From positions 1 to 62,115 of the forward strand of contig CAWUKT010000037.1 in the NCBI GenBank assembly GCA_963923035.1: a stretch of 62,115 nt of DNA, in the 5' to 3' direction. Every line of letters begins with the position of its first letter. Positions within the stretch are counted from its first letter, which is position 1. The notes beneath the pieces were generated by a model, which worked only from the letters and a program-made list of their open reading frames with translations, had not been told where the DNA came from and ran no database searches. A program made the translations under genes and the position numbers. This document shows, one piece after another, positions 50,255 through 62,087 of the stretch. This DNA is from CAWUKT01 sp963923035 (GTDB lineage: Bacteria; Bacteroidota; Bacteroidia; J057; JADKCL01).

Positions 50255-53200
50255 ATGAGAAAGTTTTTTACGCTACTGATTGCGGTCTTGGGTTTTGGTT
50301 CGCTCTCCGCACAATGTTCCGATTTGTTCTTCTCGGAATATATTGAAGGGAGCAGCAGCAACAAGGCCCTTGAAATCTACAACCCCACCGGCGATACCGT
50401 CGACCTGTCCAACTACGTGGTGGCCCGCTACAACAATGGCTCCACCTCCGCGAGTGATACCCTGGTCCTGCAGGGCCAACTGGCTCCGATGGAGGTATTT
50501 GTCATTGGGAATGCAGGCGGTGATGCGGCCATCTTGGCCGAAAGTGACATTACCAGCACCCTCACTTTCTACAACGGCGACGACGCCATCGCCCTGTTCA
50601 ATATCTTGAGCGGGGATACCCTCGACATCATCGGCATCATCGGAGTGGATCCCGGTACGAACTGGGCAGTCGGCGCTGGCGCTACCAGCGAATTCACGCT
50701 GGTCCGAAGCGATAGTGTGACCGAAGGCAGCACCGATTGGGCGATCAGCAGTACCCAATGGGATGTCTTTCCCCAGAATACCTTCGATTCCCTCGGCACC
50801 CATACTGCCCAGCCTTGCCAAGGGACCATGCCTCCGATGGGTGGCTGTGCAACTGACCTTTTCTTCTCTGAATACATCGAAGGATCCAGCAGCAACAAAG
50901 CCCTCGAAATCTACAATCCGACCGGAAATCCCCTGGACCTTACGGATTACGTCCTGTACCGCTTCAACAATGGAGCCACGAGTCCTTCCGACTCGCTGTT
51001 TCCCTTTGGCACCCTCGCTCCCGGCGGTGTCTATATCGTTGGCAATCCCGGCGCCAGCCCGAGCATTACCAGCTTAAGCGACACCTTGCATTCCATGACC
51101 TTCTACAATGGCGACGACGCCATTGTCCTGATCAATTCCATGACCGGCGATACCCTCGACATCATCGGCGTCGTGGGCGTTGATCCCGGATCAGGCTGGA
51201 CCGTGGGAAGCGGAGCCACCAACAATTTCACCTTGGTTAGGATGAGCAGCGTCCAGAACGGCACCACCGACTGGAACATCGGCCAGACCCAATGGGATGT
51301 CTTTCCCATCGATACCTTTGACTCCCTCGGCGTCCACACCATGGTGCCTTGTTCGGGAAGTAGCTCGCCGGGGTGTACCGACGACATCTTCATTTCGGAG
51401 TACATCGAGGGGCTTGCTTCGAACAAAGCCCTGGAGATTTACAACCCGATGGACACCACGGTGGACCTCAGCAATTATGCCCTCTACCGCTTCAACAACG
51501 GTTCTGCGACGGCAACTGACTCCCTCTTTCCCCAGGGTATGTTGATGAGCGACGACGTCTTCGTCATCGGCAATCCCTCCTCCAATGCCGCCATCATGAT
51601 GGCCTCCGATACGACCCACAGCCTTGCCTCTTACAATGGTGACGACGCCATCGCGTTGATCAACCTCGGCAGTGGCGATACCCTGGACATCATCGGCGTG
51701 GTGGGCGAGGATCCCGGCACGAACTGGACGGTCGACGTTGGGGCGACCAGCGAATTTACCCTGGTCCGGAAGTTCAATGTGCGGACGGGAGAAACGAATT
51801 GGATGAACAGCGTGAGCCAGTGGGATGTGTTTCCCCAGGACTTCACGGACTCGCTGGGCATGCACAGCATGAATCCCTGCGGAAATGCCAGCACCGTGAC
51901 GGAAATCGCCATTGTGGGGATGACTCAGACGGTGAATGAAAATGGGGGATCGGTAGACATTGACTTTATGATCACCCCGGGAACCAGCGTCAATCCGGCC
52001 GACAGCAGTGTCGCCGACCTCATTCTCGCTGGAGGCACTGCCACCGCCGGGGCTGACTTTACCTTTGCCAATACCTCCGTCACCTTCCCTTATAACCAAA
52101 CCATGGTAACGGTGACCATTCCCATCCTGGACGATGCTGTCTTCGAGGGCAGCGAGACCTTCGAGTTGATGCTCCAGAATGCGACCAACAACGCTCTGAT
52201 TACCAATGGCATGCAAATCGTTACCATCCTGGACGACGAAGTACCGACCTATCCGATTGGCACCATTACTACGGTAGACTCCAACGGCGTCGGGGATTCG
52301 CTCAATGTCACCTGCTTCATCGAAGGAGTTGTCTACGGTGTGGACCTCCGCGGTGGCAATGGCATCCAGTTCACGGTGATTGACCCGACCGGCGGCATCG
52401 GCGTATTTAGCTTCAACGACATCAGCAATTATACCGTTCAGGAAGGCGACAGCATCAAGCTCCGCGGCTCCGTAGGTGCGTTCAATGGCCTGATCCAAAT
52501 GAATCCGGATAGCATCCAACTCATTTCAACTGGCAATCCCCTCAAGCAGCCGACCCTGGTCACGCAATTGGGAGAGAATACTGAATCGGATTTGATCGTG
52601 TTGGAAAATGTCACCCTGGTCAATGCTGCTAACTGGGGTACCGGTGGCAGCTTCAACGTCGATGTGACGAATGGCACGGATACCTTCACCGTCCGGATCG
52701 ACGGTGATGTCGACATTTCCGGCTTGCCGGCCCCGGTTGGCGCATTCGATGTCTGCGGCATTGGCGGCCAATTTGACAACAGCTCGCCCTTTACCTCGGG
52801 CTACCAGCTCCTTCCGCGCTACGTCGCCGACATCAAGCCGATCATCTCGGTGGAACTCGGAGCCGACACTTCTTTCTGTGGTGGCAACGTCGTCCTGGAT
52901 GCCGGGAACCCCGGCTATGATTACCTGTGGAGTACCGGTGATACCACCCAAACCTTGACCATTGGCGTGGCCGGAACCTATTCCGTGATCGTCAGCGATC
53001 CCAACTATGGCATGGGCTCGAGCGATACAATCGTGGTCGATCCGGGTGCCGCTCCAATGGCGACCTTTGACGTCGATACCCTCTTCTCCAATGCCTTCGC
53101 CTTCACCGATCTGTCCTCCGCCAATCCGACTTCCTGGATGTGGAGCTTCGGAGATGGCGCCACGGATACCATTGCCAATCCCACCCATACCTATACCTCG

Positions 53201-53539
53201 GCCGGCGTCTATACCGTCACCCTGGTGGTCATGAACGCCTGTGGCAGTGATACCACCACCTTCGAAATTGACCTGCTGACCAGCATAAACGAGGCTTTTG
53301 CCACGGGAATGCAGGTTTACCCGAACCCGACGGAAGGCCGTTTCATGGTGAAATTGCCGACCGGCTTGGTGGAACCCGTTCAATTGCGGGTGCTGAACCT
53401 TTACGGACAGGAAGTCCTGCGGGACGAGGTGGAACTTGAAATCAATGAAATGGAATTGTCGGGTGTGGCCAAAGGAATTTATTTCCTGGAAGCCAATTAC
53501 CTCGGCCAGACCTATACGAGCAAAGTGGTCCTGCGTTAA
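50255..53539 (+). CDS. T9SS-secreted protein with three lamin-tail domains, Calx-beta and PKD
   Basis: A 1094-residue protein from the ATG at 50255 (MRKFFTLLIAVLGFGSLSAQ, signal peptide). Three ~177-residue repeats start near residues 20, 198 and 374, each opening with LFFSEYIEGSSSNKALEIYN or a close variant. This is the lamin-tail domain often found in secreted nucleases and adhesins. A Calx-beta domain (about 560-660, TVNENGGSVDIDFM), an OB-like segment, a PKD repeat (WSFGDGATDTIANPTHTY) and a type-A sorting tail (VYPNPTEGRFMVKL) follow. No nuclease motif is seen, so an adhesive or matrix role is more likely (inference). Confidence 0.9.
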   Translation: MRKFFTLLIAVLGFGSLSAQCSDLFFSEYIEGSSSNKALEIYNPTGDTVDLSNYVVARYNNGSTSASDTLVLQGQLAPMEVFVIGNAGGDAAILAESDITSTLTFYNGDDAIALFNILSGDTLDIIGIIGVDPGTNWAVGAGATSEFTLVRSDSVTEGSTDWAISSTQWDVFPQNTFDSLGTHTAQPCQGTMPPMGGCATDLFFSEYIEGSSSNKALEIYNPTGNPLDLTDYVLYRFNNGATSPSDSLFPFGTLAPGGVYIVGNPGASPSITSLSDTLHSMTFYNGDDAIVLINSMTGDTLDIIGVVGVDPGSGWTVGSGATNNFTLVRMSSVQNGTTDWNIGQTQWDVFPIDTFDSLGVHTMVPCSGSSSPGCTDDIFISEYIEGLASNKALEIYNPMDTTVDLSNYALYRFNNGSATATDSLFPQGMLMSDDVFVIGNPSSNAAIMMASDTTHSLASYNGDDAIALINLGSGDTLDIIGVVGEDPGTNWTVDVGATSEFTLVRKFNVRTGETNWMNSVSQWDVFPQDFTDSLGMHSMNPCGNASTVTEIAIVGMTQTVNENGGSVDIDFMITPGTSVNPADSSVADLILAGGTATAGADFTFANTSVTFPYNQTMVTVTIPILDDAVFEGSETFELMLQNATNNALITNGMQIVTILDDEVPTYPIGTITTVDSNGVGDSLNVTCFIEGVVYGVDLRGGNGIQFTVIDPTGGIGVFSFNDISNYTVQEGDSIKLRGSVGAFNGLIQMNPDSIQLISTGNPLKQPTLVTQLGENTESDLIVLENVTLVNAANWGTGGSFNVDVTNGTDTFTVRIDGDVDISGLPAPVGAFDVCGIGGQFDNSSPFTSGYQLLPRYVADIKPIISVELGADTSFCGGNVVLDAGNPGYDYLWSTGDTTQTLTIGVAGTYSVIVSDPNYGMGSSDTIVVDPGAAPMATFDVDTLFSNAFAFTDLSSANPTSWMWSFGDGATDTIANPTHTYTSAGVYTVTLVVMNACGSDTTTFEIDLLTSINEAFATGMQVYPNPTEGRFMVKLPTGLVEPVQLRVLNLYGQEVLRDEVELEINEMELSGVAKGIYFLEANYLGQTYTSKVVLR

Positions 53540-53564
53540 GGGCCAAAGACCTGTTTTTAAGCGC

Positions 53565-53597
53565 AAAGCCATCCTCCGGGATGGCTTTTCTTTTTTC
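53565..53597 (+). terminator. Terminator of the lamin-tail protein gene
   Basis: A perfect 10-bp stem (53565-53574 with 53579-53588), loop TCCG, followed by a T-rich tail. Confidence 0.9.
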
Positions 53598-53660
53598 TGC
53601 CCTGACCATTTTCTAAGGGGGGATTATTTCATAATTTGCTCCTGCCTTTAACCACCGCCC

Positions 53661-54170
53661 ATGAAGTTTTCCGATACCTCCACCACCACCGTTTCTTTCC
53701 AGGACCTCTCCAAATTCCAGGCCTTCTACCGGGAGGGAGTTGAATTCCTGAGGCTGTATGGGGATGTTGAAGAATTGGAGGACGCGGAAAGTTGGGGGCA
53801 GGCCTTTACCATTTCCCTGGCCAAGCTCCACAACGGCTTGGAATTTCCCATCGGAGAATGGCAGGACACCGCGCACGCCACCGAAGTGCTGGCCATTACC
53901 ATGGGCGAATACCTCTACCGGAATTGCAAATGGTTTTGGACCTTCATCAACGACAAGCGGTACAAGGTGACCAATTTTGCCATCATTGATCCGTCCAAAA
54001 ACTTCGGAATTGTGCCGGAGAACCTGATGAAGCAGATGGTGTTTGATGGGGAAAATTATGATTTCATGGAAATCTGGGAGGATTGTATTTCCGGTCACTA
54101 CGCAGAATCGGTCCGGGCCCAGGCCGGCCCCGAAGAATTTGGCCTCTTTCCCCCACCCTCCCAGCAATAG
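53661..54170 (+). CDS. Uncharacterised 169-residue protein
   Basis: A soluble, acidic protein (FYREGVEFLRLYGDVEELED; KLHNGLEFPIGEWQDTAHAT; KWFWTFINDKRYKVTNFAII). No signal peptide, membrane helix or catalytic motif recognised. The end is Pro-rich (FGLFPPPSQQ). The arrangement resembles small cytosolic proteins of DUF type, but I cannot name it. A single gene between a terminator and lysC (convergent). Confidence 0.65.
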   Translation: MKFSDTSTTTVSFQDLSKFQAFYREGVEFLRLYGDVEELEDAESWGQAFTISLAKLHNGLEFPIGEWQDTAHATEVLAITMGEYLYRNCKWFWTFINDKRYKVTNFAIIDPSKNFGIVPENLMKQMVFDGENYDFMEIWEDCISGHYAESVRAQAGPEEFGLFPPPSQQ

Positions 54171-54444
54171 GGCCTTTTCCCAGTCATTTTCCCGCAATTC
54201 CCCTTCTTTTACTCTTCCCGAATAAAAAAATCCAACTTTCTGAATTCCTACAACGGAAAGAATTGGTATTTTTTGTTACGAAAAAAACACCCCTCAGACG
54301 CTCAAAAGGGCGAAACGATCTTTACCCACCCGAAATATCCCCATTTTGGAGGAGTTATTTTCCTCAAAAAATGTGATTGCAGGTAGAACCGACTTGTTGC
54401 ATCTTGGACTTGAGAAAATTGGTGGATCGGGCATTGCGATCCCA
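54171..54444. other. Intergenic region between convergent genes
   Basis: AT-rich in its middle (54225-54300). No gene or RNA recognised. Confidence 0.4.
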
Positions 54445-54478
54445 AAGAAATGGAGTCGTCCCCTTGTGGCGACTCCAT
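54445..54478 (-). terminator. Terminator of lysC
   Basis: On the minus strand a 9-bp stem (54478-54470 with 54458-54450) is followed by a T-rich run (complement of 54444-54450), 8 bases past the stop. Confidence 0.8.
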
Positions 54479-54485
54479 TCATGTT

Positions 54486-55760
54486 TCAGGCTTCCCGGAC
54501 CACCAACAGCTTTCCTTCGGATTGTTGGCTGACCACCGCATCCCGCGCCTCGACCAATTCCTTGTCGGTATAGTCAATGAAGGTCCGCAAGACCATATTT
54601 TCCTGCCGTTCCACTTCGAACTCATCCAACAGCAAGGACTCAAACTCGCCCGTGGCGGACTTGGTATGGGTGGCGCACAGGGTCAGGGAAATAGCCGTGA
54701 TCTGCACCAAATTCACCTGCAATCCAGCCCGGGCCACATTGGTAAAGATTTGCCCCAACAGGCGTTCGTCCATGAAGGAGAAGTCCCTCGGGGTGATGCG
54801 GAGCAGGAGTTGGTTCTTTTTGACAATCCGGGAGCAGACCTGCGGCTCGATTTGTACGGTTTCGGCCTCGGCAATGACGGTCCCCACCTCGGATGTGTCC
54901 TTGAAACACTTGACGTACAGGGGAATGGCGGCATTGCGGAGGGGCTTGATGGTCTTGGGGTGAATGACCGAGGCGCCGTAAAACGTCATTTCGACGGCCC
55001 GCTCGTAGCTTAGCGCGTCGAGCTTCACCGTCTCCGACTCGATGCGGGGATCGCCATTCAGGATGCCCCGGACGTCCTTCCAAACAGTCAGGCTATCGGC
55101 TTCGAGGCAATTGGCGAAGATGGAGGCGGTATAGTCAGAGCCTTCCCGGCCCAGCGTGGTCACTTTGCCACTGCGGTTGGACGCGATGAATCCCTGGGTA
55201 ATCACAGCTTCGGTCGTCTGGACCAAAGGCAATACCTTTTCCTGGATGTTCTGCCGGGTCAAGGACCAGATGACGCTGGCCTGCGAGAAGGAAGCATCGG
55301 TTTTGATGATCTCGCGGGCATCCACCCAGGCGGCTGCAATCCCGTCCTGGCGCAGAAAATGGGCCACGATGGTCGTGCTGAGGAGTTCGCCGAAGGCAAC
55401 GATCCGGTCGTAGGTGCGGGTGGGGAACTCGTTGAGGAGGAGAATGCCGCGGATGATCCGCTCGATTTGGGCAAAATAATCGGCCACCTTGGCGCGGACG
55501 GTCTCGGCGTCCCCGCCAAACAAATCGTCGATGATCCCGTGGTGGAAATCCCGGATGGACCGGAAGCGTTTCCAGGTTTCGTCCTCCCGCGCGTCGCGGG
55601 CTGCCCACGCGAGTTGCTCGAGGTGGTTGGTGGTCTTGTCCATCGCTGAAATGACGACCATGAGGCCATTTCCAGGCAGATGGGAACGGATAATTCGGGC
55701 GACATTGCGGACCGCTTCAGCATTTTTTACCGAGGCGCCGCCAAATTTCATGACCAACAT
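54486..55760 (-). CDS. lysC: Aspartate kinase, monofunctional
   Basis: A 424-residue protein. MLVMKFGGASVKNAEAVRNV (kinase signature KFGGxS), RIVAFGELLSTTIVAHFL, VTTLGREGSDYTASIFANCL and the ACT-domain region (QLLLRITPRDFSFMDERLLG) identify it. It phosphorylates aspartate for lysine, threonine and methionine synthesis. No homoserine dehydrogenase is fused. A TAAATTCG at 55765-55772 (minus strand) may be its -7 box. Flanked by ftsH (divergent). Confidence 0.95.
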   Translation of the reverse strand: MLVMKFGGASVKNAEAVRNVARIIRSHLPGNGLMVVISAMDKTTNHLEQLAWAARDAREDETWKRFRSIRDFHHGIIDDLFGGDAETVRAKVADYFAQIERIIRGILLLNEFPTRTYDRIVAFGELLSTTIVAHFLRQDGIAAAWVDAREIIKTDASFSQASVIWSLTRQNIQEKVLPLVQTTEAVITQGFIASNRSGKVTTLGREGSDYTASIFANCLEADSLTVWKDVRGILNGDPRIESETVKLDALSYERAVEMTFYGASVIHPKTIKPLRNAAIPLYVKCFKDTSEVGTVIAEAETVQIEPQVCSRIVKKNQLLLRITPRDFSFMDERLLGQIFTNVARAGLQVNLVQITAISLTLCATHTKSATGEFESLLLDEFEVERQENMVLRTFIDYTDKELVEARDAVVSQQSEGKLLVVREA

Positions 55761-55971
55761 GCCGCGAATTTAGCAGGTTCAGGAATGGGATTGGGAATTG
55801 GTCGAGAAAAAAAGAGTCCCGGACTGGCCAAAGCCGGAAAAATCCTTCTTCATTTCCTGACATTCCTCATCCTCGCCCTCTACTTCCCTCCTATGGGCCC
55901 AAACTATTGCGCAAGTAACCTGATTCACTAAACTTTACCCCCTCGTTTTTCGTTATACCACTAATTTGAAT

Positions 55972-55979
55972 TAAATTTG
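55972..55979 (+). promoter_or_regulatory. -7 box of the ftsH promoter
   Basis: TAAATTTG, followed by CCC, 56 bases before the ftsH ATG. TTCG lies at the -33 position (55949-55952), one base off the consensus TTTG with the exact 19-base spacer. Confidence 0.65.
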
Positions 55980-56035
55980 CCCTCTTACGCAGGGATACTT
56001 TTTGCGATTTGCAACAACCTTTTTTACCTACTTGA

Positions 56036-58147
<2,112 letters not shown>

Positions 58148-58167
58148 GGAAAATAGTATCTCCACTA

Positions 58168-58211
58168 CGCAAGGGAAGCCCGGCTCAGCTGTTGGCTTCC
58201 CTTGCGTTTTT
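58168..58211 (+). terminator. Terminator of ftsH
   Basis: A perfect 13-bp stem (58168-58180 with 58194-58206), 13-nt loop and T5 tail. Confidence 0.9.
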
Positions 58212-58244
58212 CTATTCGGGGGATGCGCCCTATATTCGCTGTTC

Positions 58245-59030
58245 ATGGCCATTTCCAAGAAAATATACTTTGCTTCGGACCTCCACCTTGGAGTTCCGGA
58301 TGCGGGGCGCTCCCGCCAGCGGGAGAAGCATTTCGTGGCTTGGCTAGACCAGATCAAGGGTGATTGCGCCGAATTGTACCTGGTCGGAGACCTGTTTGAT
58401 TTTTGGTTTGAGTACAAACGGGTGGTCCCCAAAGGCTATGTGCGCTTGCAGGGCAAGCTGGCCGAATTTGCGGATGCGGGCATTCCCATCCACTATTTCG
58501 TGGGCAACCACGACCTCTGGCAACGTGATTATTTCACCGAGGAATTCAATGCCATTGTCTACATGGATCCGGTTCGACGGAACCTGTACGGCCGAGAATT
58601 TTTCATCGGCCATGGGGACGGGCTGGGCCCGGGTGACCATGGCTACAAGGCCATGAAGAAGGTCTTCCGAAGCCGATTCATGCAATGGTGCTTCCACCGC
58701 CTCCATCCCAATTTTGGCATAGGACTTGCAGACTATTTATCGCGGACGAGCCGCAAAAAAACTGGCCACAAAGACGCCATTGATTACGGGGAAAAGGAGT
58801 TCCTGCGGGTTTTCTGCCGGGAAGAGCTCCAAAAACACCCTGAAATTGACTACTTTGTCTTTGGTCACCGACATTTACCGCAGGAATTTGAGCTGGAAAA
58901 AGGAAAATACTACATCAACCTGGGCGATTGGATCAGCCACTTCACGTATCTGGAAGTGGGCGATGCAGGCGTCTTTTTGCGTCATTTTCCTTTGGACCGG
59001 GATCCTGTCCGCGCAGACGCCCATCTCTGA
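58245..59030 (+). CDS. lpxH: UDP-2,3-diacylglucosamine diphosphatase, LpxH-like
   Basis: A 261-residue calcineurin-like phosphoesterase from the ATG at 58245. Metal-site motifs are KKIYFASDLHLGVPD (DxH), LYLVGDLFDFW (GDxxD), YFVGNHDLW (GNHD), FFIGHGDGLGPGD and YFVFGHRHLPQEFEL (GHxH). LpxH cleaves UDP-diacylglucosamine to lipid X in lipid A synthesis at the inner membrane. Size and motif order fit. A TATATTCG at 58231-58238 could be the -7 box. Its last 68 bp overlap the next gene's predicted start. Confidence 0.88.
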   Translation: MAISKKIYFASDLHLGVPDAGRSRQREKHFVAWLDQIKGDCAELYLVGDLFDFWFEYKRVVPKGYVRLQGKLAEFADAGIPIHYFVGNHDLWQRDYFTEEFNAIVYMDPVRRNLYGREFFIGHGDGLGPGDHGYKAMKKVFRSRFMQWCFHRLHPNFGIGLADYLSRTSRKKTGHKDAIDYGEKEFLRVFCREELQKHPEIDYFVFGHRHLPQEFELEKGKYYINLGDWISHFTYLEVGDAGVFLRHFPLDRDPVRADAHL

Positions 59031-59871
59031 GACCTTCGGCGACCCCGAGCTCAGTTTGCCCATCCCCTTCAAAGGCGTCGAAAAACTGGAAGCTGATACT
59101 GAAGGCAATGTTCTTCTCCTCGCTCCCGGAAAACACAAAATCCACAAGCTGCTCCGGAGTACCGGCTACGATTCCACCATTACCATTGGCGGCAAGGGGA
59201 TCGAGGAAGAAGGCTTCAACTATCCCACCAAACTCGTCGTGCCGAATCGCCAGAGTGTATTCGTCCTCGACTTTTACAACCGCCGGATCGTCAAACTCAA
59301 TATCAACCTGAAGGTCATCCGGGAAATCAATTTCCTGACCTTGGCCGGGCAGGTCACCGACGACGATGTCACCGAGCTGTTTCCCTTCAGCTTCACCATT
59401 GGCCCTACTGGTGAATTGTACCTGTTCAACCAAGACGATTACAAGGTCTATAAATTCACGACGGATGGGCGCCTGCAACGCAGCTTTGCCGGGATGGACT
59501 ATGGCATGGGCAGCGTGGTCGAGCCGTGCGACATCCACACCAATTCGGAAACCAATGTATTTGTGGTGGATTGTGAGGACCAGAGCGTTCTGGTTTATGA
59601 TCTGTACGGCGTTTTCCTCTACAAAATCCCCGTTCCCGTACCATTTGTCTGGAACTCCGCCAAGGTACGCGGCCAAACCATCCTTTACCATTCCAACCGT
59701 GATCTCTTTTTCTACAATACCTTCACCAAGAACCTCGGGCCTCACCTCACCTCCGATGAAAAACTCCTCGACATCGCCGTGAATGGGGACTATTTGTTTG
59801 TCTTGACCGAAAATAGGGTAAATTTGTATCGCCTCTTTCCGGACGAGCCGGACAATAATGGGCGAGATTGA
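58963..59871 (+). CDS. Secreted beta-propeller (NHL/6-bladed) protein
   Basis: A 302-residue protein. The ATG at 58963 gives an export signal (MQASFCVIFLWTGILSAQ) and lies inside lpxH in another frame. Repeated blades follow: VEKLEADTEGNVLLLAPGKH, YPTKLVVPNRQSVFVLDFYN, FSFTIGPTGELYLFNQDDYK, CDIHTNSETNVFVVDCEDQS and LLDIAVNGDYLFVLTENRV. These resemble NHL/6-bladed propellers that act as binding platforms. No enzymatic residues can be named. The signal lacks the usual N-terminal Lys/Arg, so the start is less certain. prfA follows 12 bp later. Confidence 0.7.
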   Translation: MQASFCVIFLWTGILSAQTPISETFGDPELSLPIPFKGVEKLEADTEGNVLLLAPGKHKIHKLLRSTGYDSTITIGGKGIEEEGFNYPTKLVVPNRQSVFVLDFYNRRIVKLNINLKVIREINFLTLAGQVTDDDVTELFPFSFTIGPTGELYLFNQDDYKVYKFTTDGRLQRSFAGMDYGMGSVVEPCDIHTNSETNVFVVDCEDQSVLVYDLYGVFLYKIPVPVPFVWNSAKVRGQTILYHSNRDLFFYNTFTKNLGPHLTSDEKLLDIAVNGDYLFVLTENRVNLYRLFPDEPDNNGRD

Positions 59872-59883
59872 AGACGTTTTACC

Positions 59884-60957
59884 ATGCTGGACAAGTTAGC
59901 CGCCATCGAACGACGATTTGAAGAGGTCAAAGACGAATTGACCAAGCCGGAGATCCTGGCCGACCTGAAGCTGATGACCAAGCTGAGTCAGGAATTCAAG
60001 GAATTGGAAGGCATTGTTAAAACGACGCATCGCTACCGCAACATTCTGGACAATATTGCCAACAGCAAGGAAATCCTAGCCGAGGAGGATGATCCTGAGA
60101 TGAAGGAAATGGCGAAGGAGGAATTGGATATTTTGGGCGTGGAGCTGGAAAAGATCGAGGAAGAAGTCAAAATGCTCCTGATTCCCAAGGATCCGGAAGA
60201 CAGCAACAACGTGATCCTGGAAATCCGGGCTGGTACCGGAGGCGACGAGGCCGCTCTGTTTGCAGGCGACCTGTTCCGGATGTACCAGCGCTTCGCGGAC
60301 AAGCGGGGTTGGTCGACTACCGTCAACGACTTTCAGGAGGGGACGGCCGGCGGGTTCAAGGAAATTACTATGACCATCATGGGAACGGATGCCTTCGGAA
60401 TCATGAAATATGAATCCGGAGTCCACCGTGTCCAGCGGGTGCCCGCGACGGAATCGCAGGGCCGGGTCCATACCTCGGCCGCTACTGTGGCCTGTATGCC
60501 CGAGATGGAGGAAGTTGACATCGAGATCAACGATGCAGACCTCCGCATCGATACGTTCCGCGCCAGTGGCGCGGGTGGCCAGCACGTCAACAAGACGGAA
60601 TCGGCCATTCGGATCACCCACCTTCCGACCGGCCTCGTGGTCCAAAACCAGGACCAAAAGTCCCAGCTCAAGAACAAGAACAAGGCCATGAAGCTCCTCA
60701 TGAGCCGCCTCTACGACCAGGAACTCCAAAAGAAACTCGAAGAGCAGTCCAAGCTGCGGAAGACCTTTGTCTCTACGGGCGACCGCTCGGCGAAGATTCG
60801 CACCTATAACTTCCCGCAGGGACGCGTCACCGACCACCGAATCAACCTGACCTTGTACAGCCTGGACAAGATTCTGGGAGGCGAAATCGATGAAATCGTC
60901 GAGAAACTTCGCGTCGCCGAGAATGCGGAGAAGCTCAAGGCGGGCGGGCTTAGCTAG
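59884..60957 (+). CDS. prfA: Peptide chain release factor 1
   Basis: A 357-residue protein. The GGQ motif is in RASGAGGQHVNKTESAIRI. The region RVPATESQGRVHTS marks the RF1 type rather than RF2. It recognises UAA and UAG and releases the peptide. Complete at both ends with the standard N-terminal coiled coil (MLDKLAAIERRFEEVKDELT). The only termination factor in the window. Confidence 0.96.
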   Translation: MLDKLAAIERRFEEVKDELTKPEILADLKLMTKLSQEFKELEGIVKTTHRYRNILDNIANSKEILAEEDDPEMKEMAKEELDILGVELEKIEEEVKMLLIPKDPEDSNNVILEIRAGTGGDEAALFAGDLFRMYQRFADKRGWSTTVNDFQEGTAGGFKEITMTIMGTDAFGIMKYESGVHRVQRVPATESQGRVHTSAATVACMPEMEEVDIEINDADLRIDTFRASGAGGQHVNKTESAIRITHLPTGLVVQNQDQKSQLKNKNKAMKLLMSRLYDQELQKKLEEQSKLRKTFVSTGDRSAKIRTYNFPQGRVTDHRINLTLYSLDKILGGEIDEIVEKLRVAENAEKLKAGGLS

Positions 60958-61249
60958 GCTGGTCTAGGCTAGCTTTGTCGGAGCGAGTTCCTCGCTCAAT
61001 TTCCATAACTCTTCCCACCATTTTTCCTCATCGCTTAATGCTGAAGACCGAACGGGTTTTCGGCGGTTGAAGTATTGACCGCCTTGGTGGCTGTAGGAAG
61101 TTATTTCTACTATGTCTGTCGCCGACTGGTGTACGGTTCGCATTTTTTTCGAAAGGGCATGGAAAGCGGTACGGTAGTACGTACCTGAGGGGGAAATTTG
61201 AAAGGATGTATACTACTGGCCAGCATTGGCTTTTCTCACCACGCCTGCT
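60958..61249. other. Intergenic region after prfA
   Basis: Contains a 7-bp hairpin (60981-60987 with 60991-60997) 24 bp past the prfA stop, with a weak T-rich stretch after it; a possible terminator. The rest has no gene. The right repeat array starts at 61250. Confidence 0.5.
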
Positions 61250-62027
61250 TTCGGGGAAGTTACTTCCCCGAACAGTTGATCCGCGTGATCGCGCGAGGGG
61301 CATAAAAGTTGGCCGGGATACTGATCAGCATTTGCATTTTGGTGGAAGCAACTTCCACCAAAGCTGGAGGGGGGAAAAGTGGTAGGCGGAATCGGGGAAA
61401 ATAGGAAAGAGGAAAACGTGTAGGAAAATTGCTACTGGACAGCAGTTCCATTCCTCACCAAGCCCGCTTTCGGGGAAGTTACTTCCCCGAATAGTTATTC
61501 CGCGTGATCGCGAAAGAATTGGGTAGTGGCCGGGATACTGGTCAGCATTTGCATTTTGGTGGAAGCAACTTCCACCAAAGCGAGGGAGGACGAAGCAGGG
61601 AAGGTGGGCGGAGTCGGAGTGAGGGGGAAAGGAAGAAACCTGAAAGGAAATATGCTACTGGCCCGCATTAGCTTTCCTCACCACACCCGCTTTCGGGGAA
61701 GTAACTTCCCCGAACGGCTGATCTGCGTCATCCCGGAGGAATTGGGTAGTGGCCGGGATACTGGTCAGCATTTATTTTTTGGTGGAAGTAACTTCCACCA
61801 AAGCGAGAGAGGGGAAAGCAGGTAAGGTGGACAGAGTCGGGGTGAATGGAAAAAGAAGAAACTTGAAAAGAAAATGCTGCCAGACAGCAATGCAATTCCT
61901 CACCACGCCCGCTTTCGGGGAAGTAACTTCCCCGAACAGATCATATGCGTCATCGCGCAAGGGCGATTAAGGTGTGGCCAGAGTAGAAGTCAGGATATAC
62001 TTTTTGGTGGAAGTAACTTCCACCAAA
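61250..62027. repeat. Four ~220-bp tandem units carrying the same two palindromes
   Basis: Palindrome B (half-site TTTCGGGGAAG) begins near 61250, 61468, 61691 and 61913. Palindrome A (half-site TTTGGTGGAAG) begins at 61338, 61555, 61778 and 62003. Steps are 217-225 bp. The text between palindromes is also repeated (GGTAGTGGCCGGGATACTGG; GCATTTGCATTTT). Palindromes are nearly perfect, while intervening sequence drifts. The same pair occurs in the left array with a 105-bp period and different spacers. Confidence 0.9.
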
Positions 62028-62061
62028 GCGAGAAAGGGTAAGCGGGAAGGGCACAAACAGA

Positions 62062-62087
62062 AAAGGCTCCCGGTGAGGGGAGCCTTT
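62062..62087 (+). terminator. Hairpin at the end of the right array
   Basis: A 10-bp stem (62062-62071 with 62078-62087) with a 6-nt loop. The stem ends in A/T runs on both sides, so it may terminate in either direction. It could serve a gene beyond the window. Confidence 0.6.
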
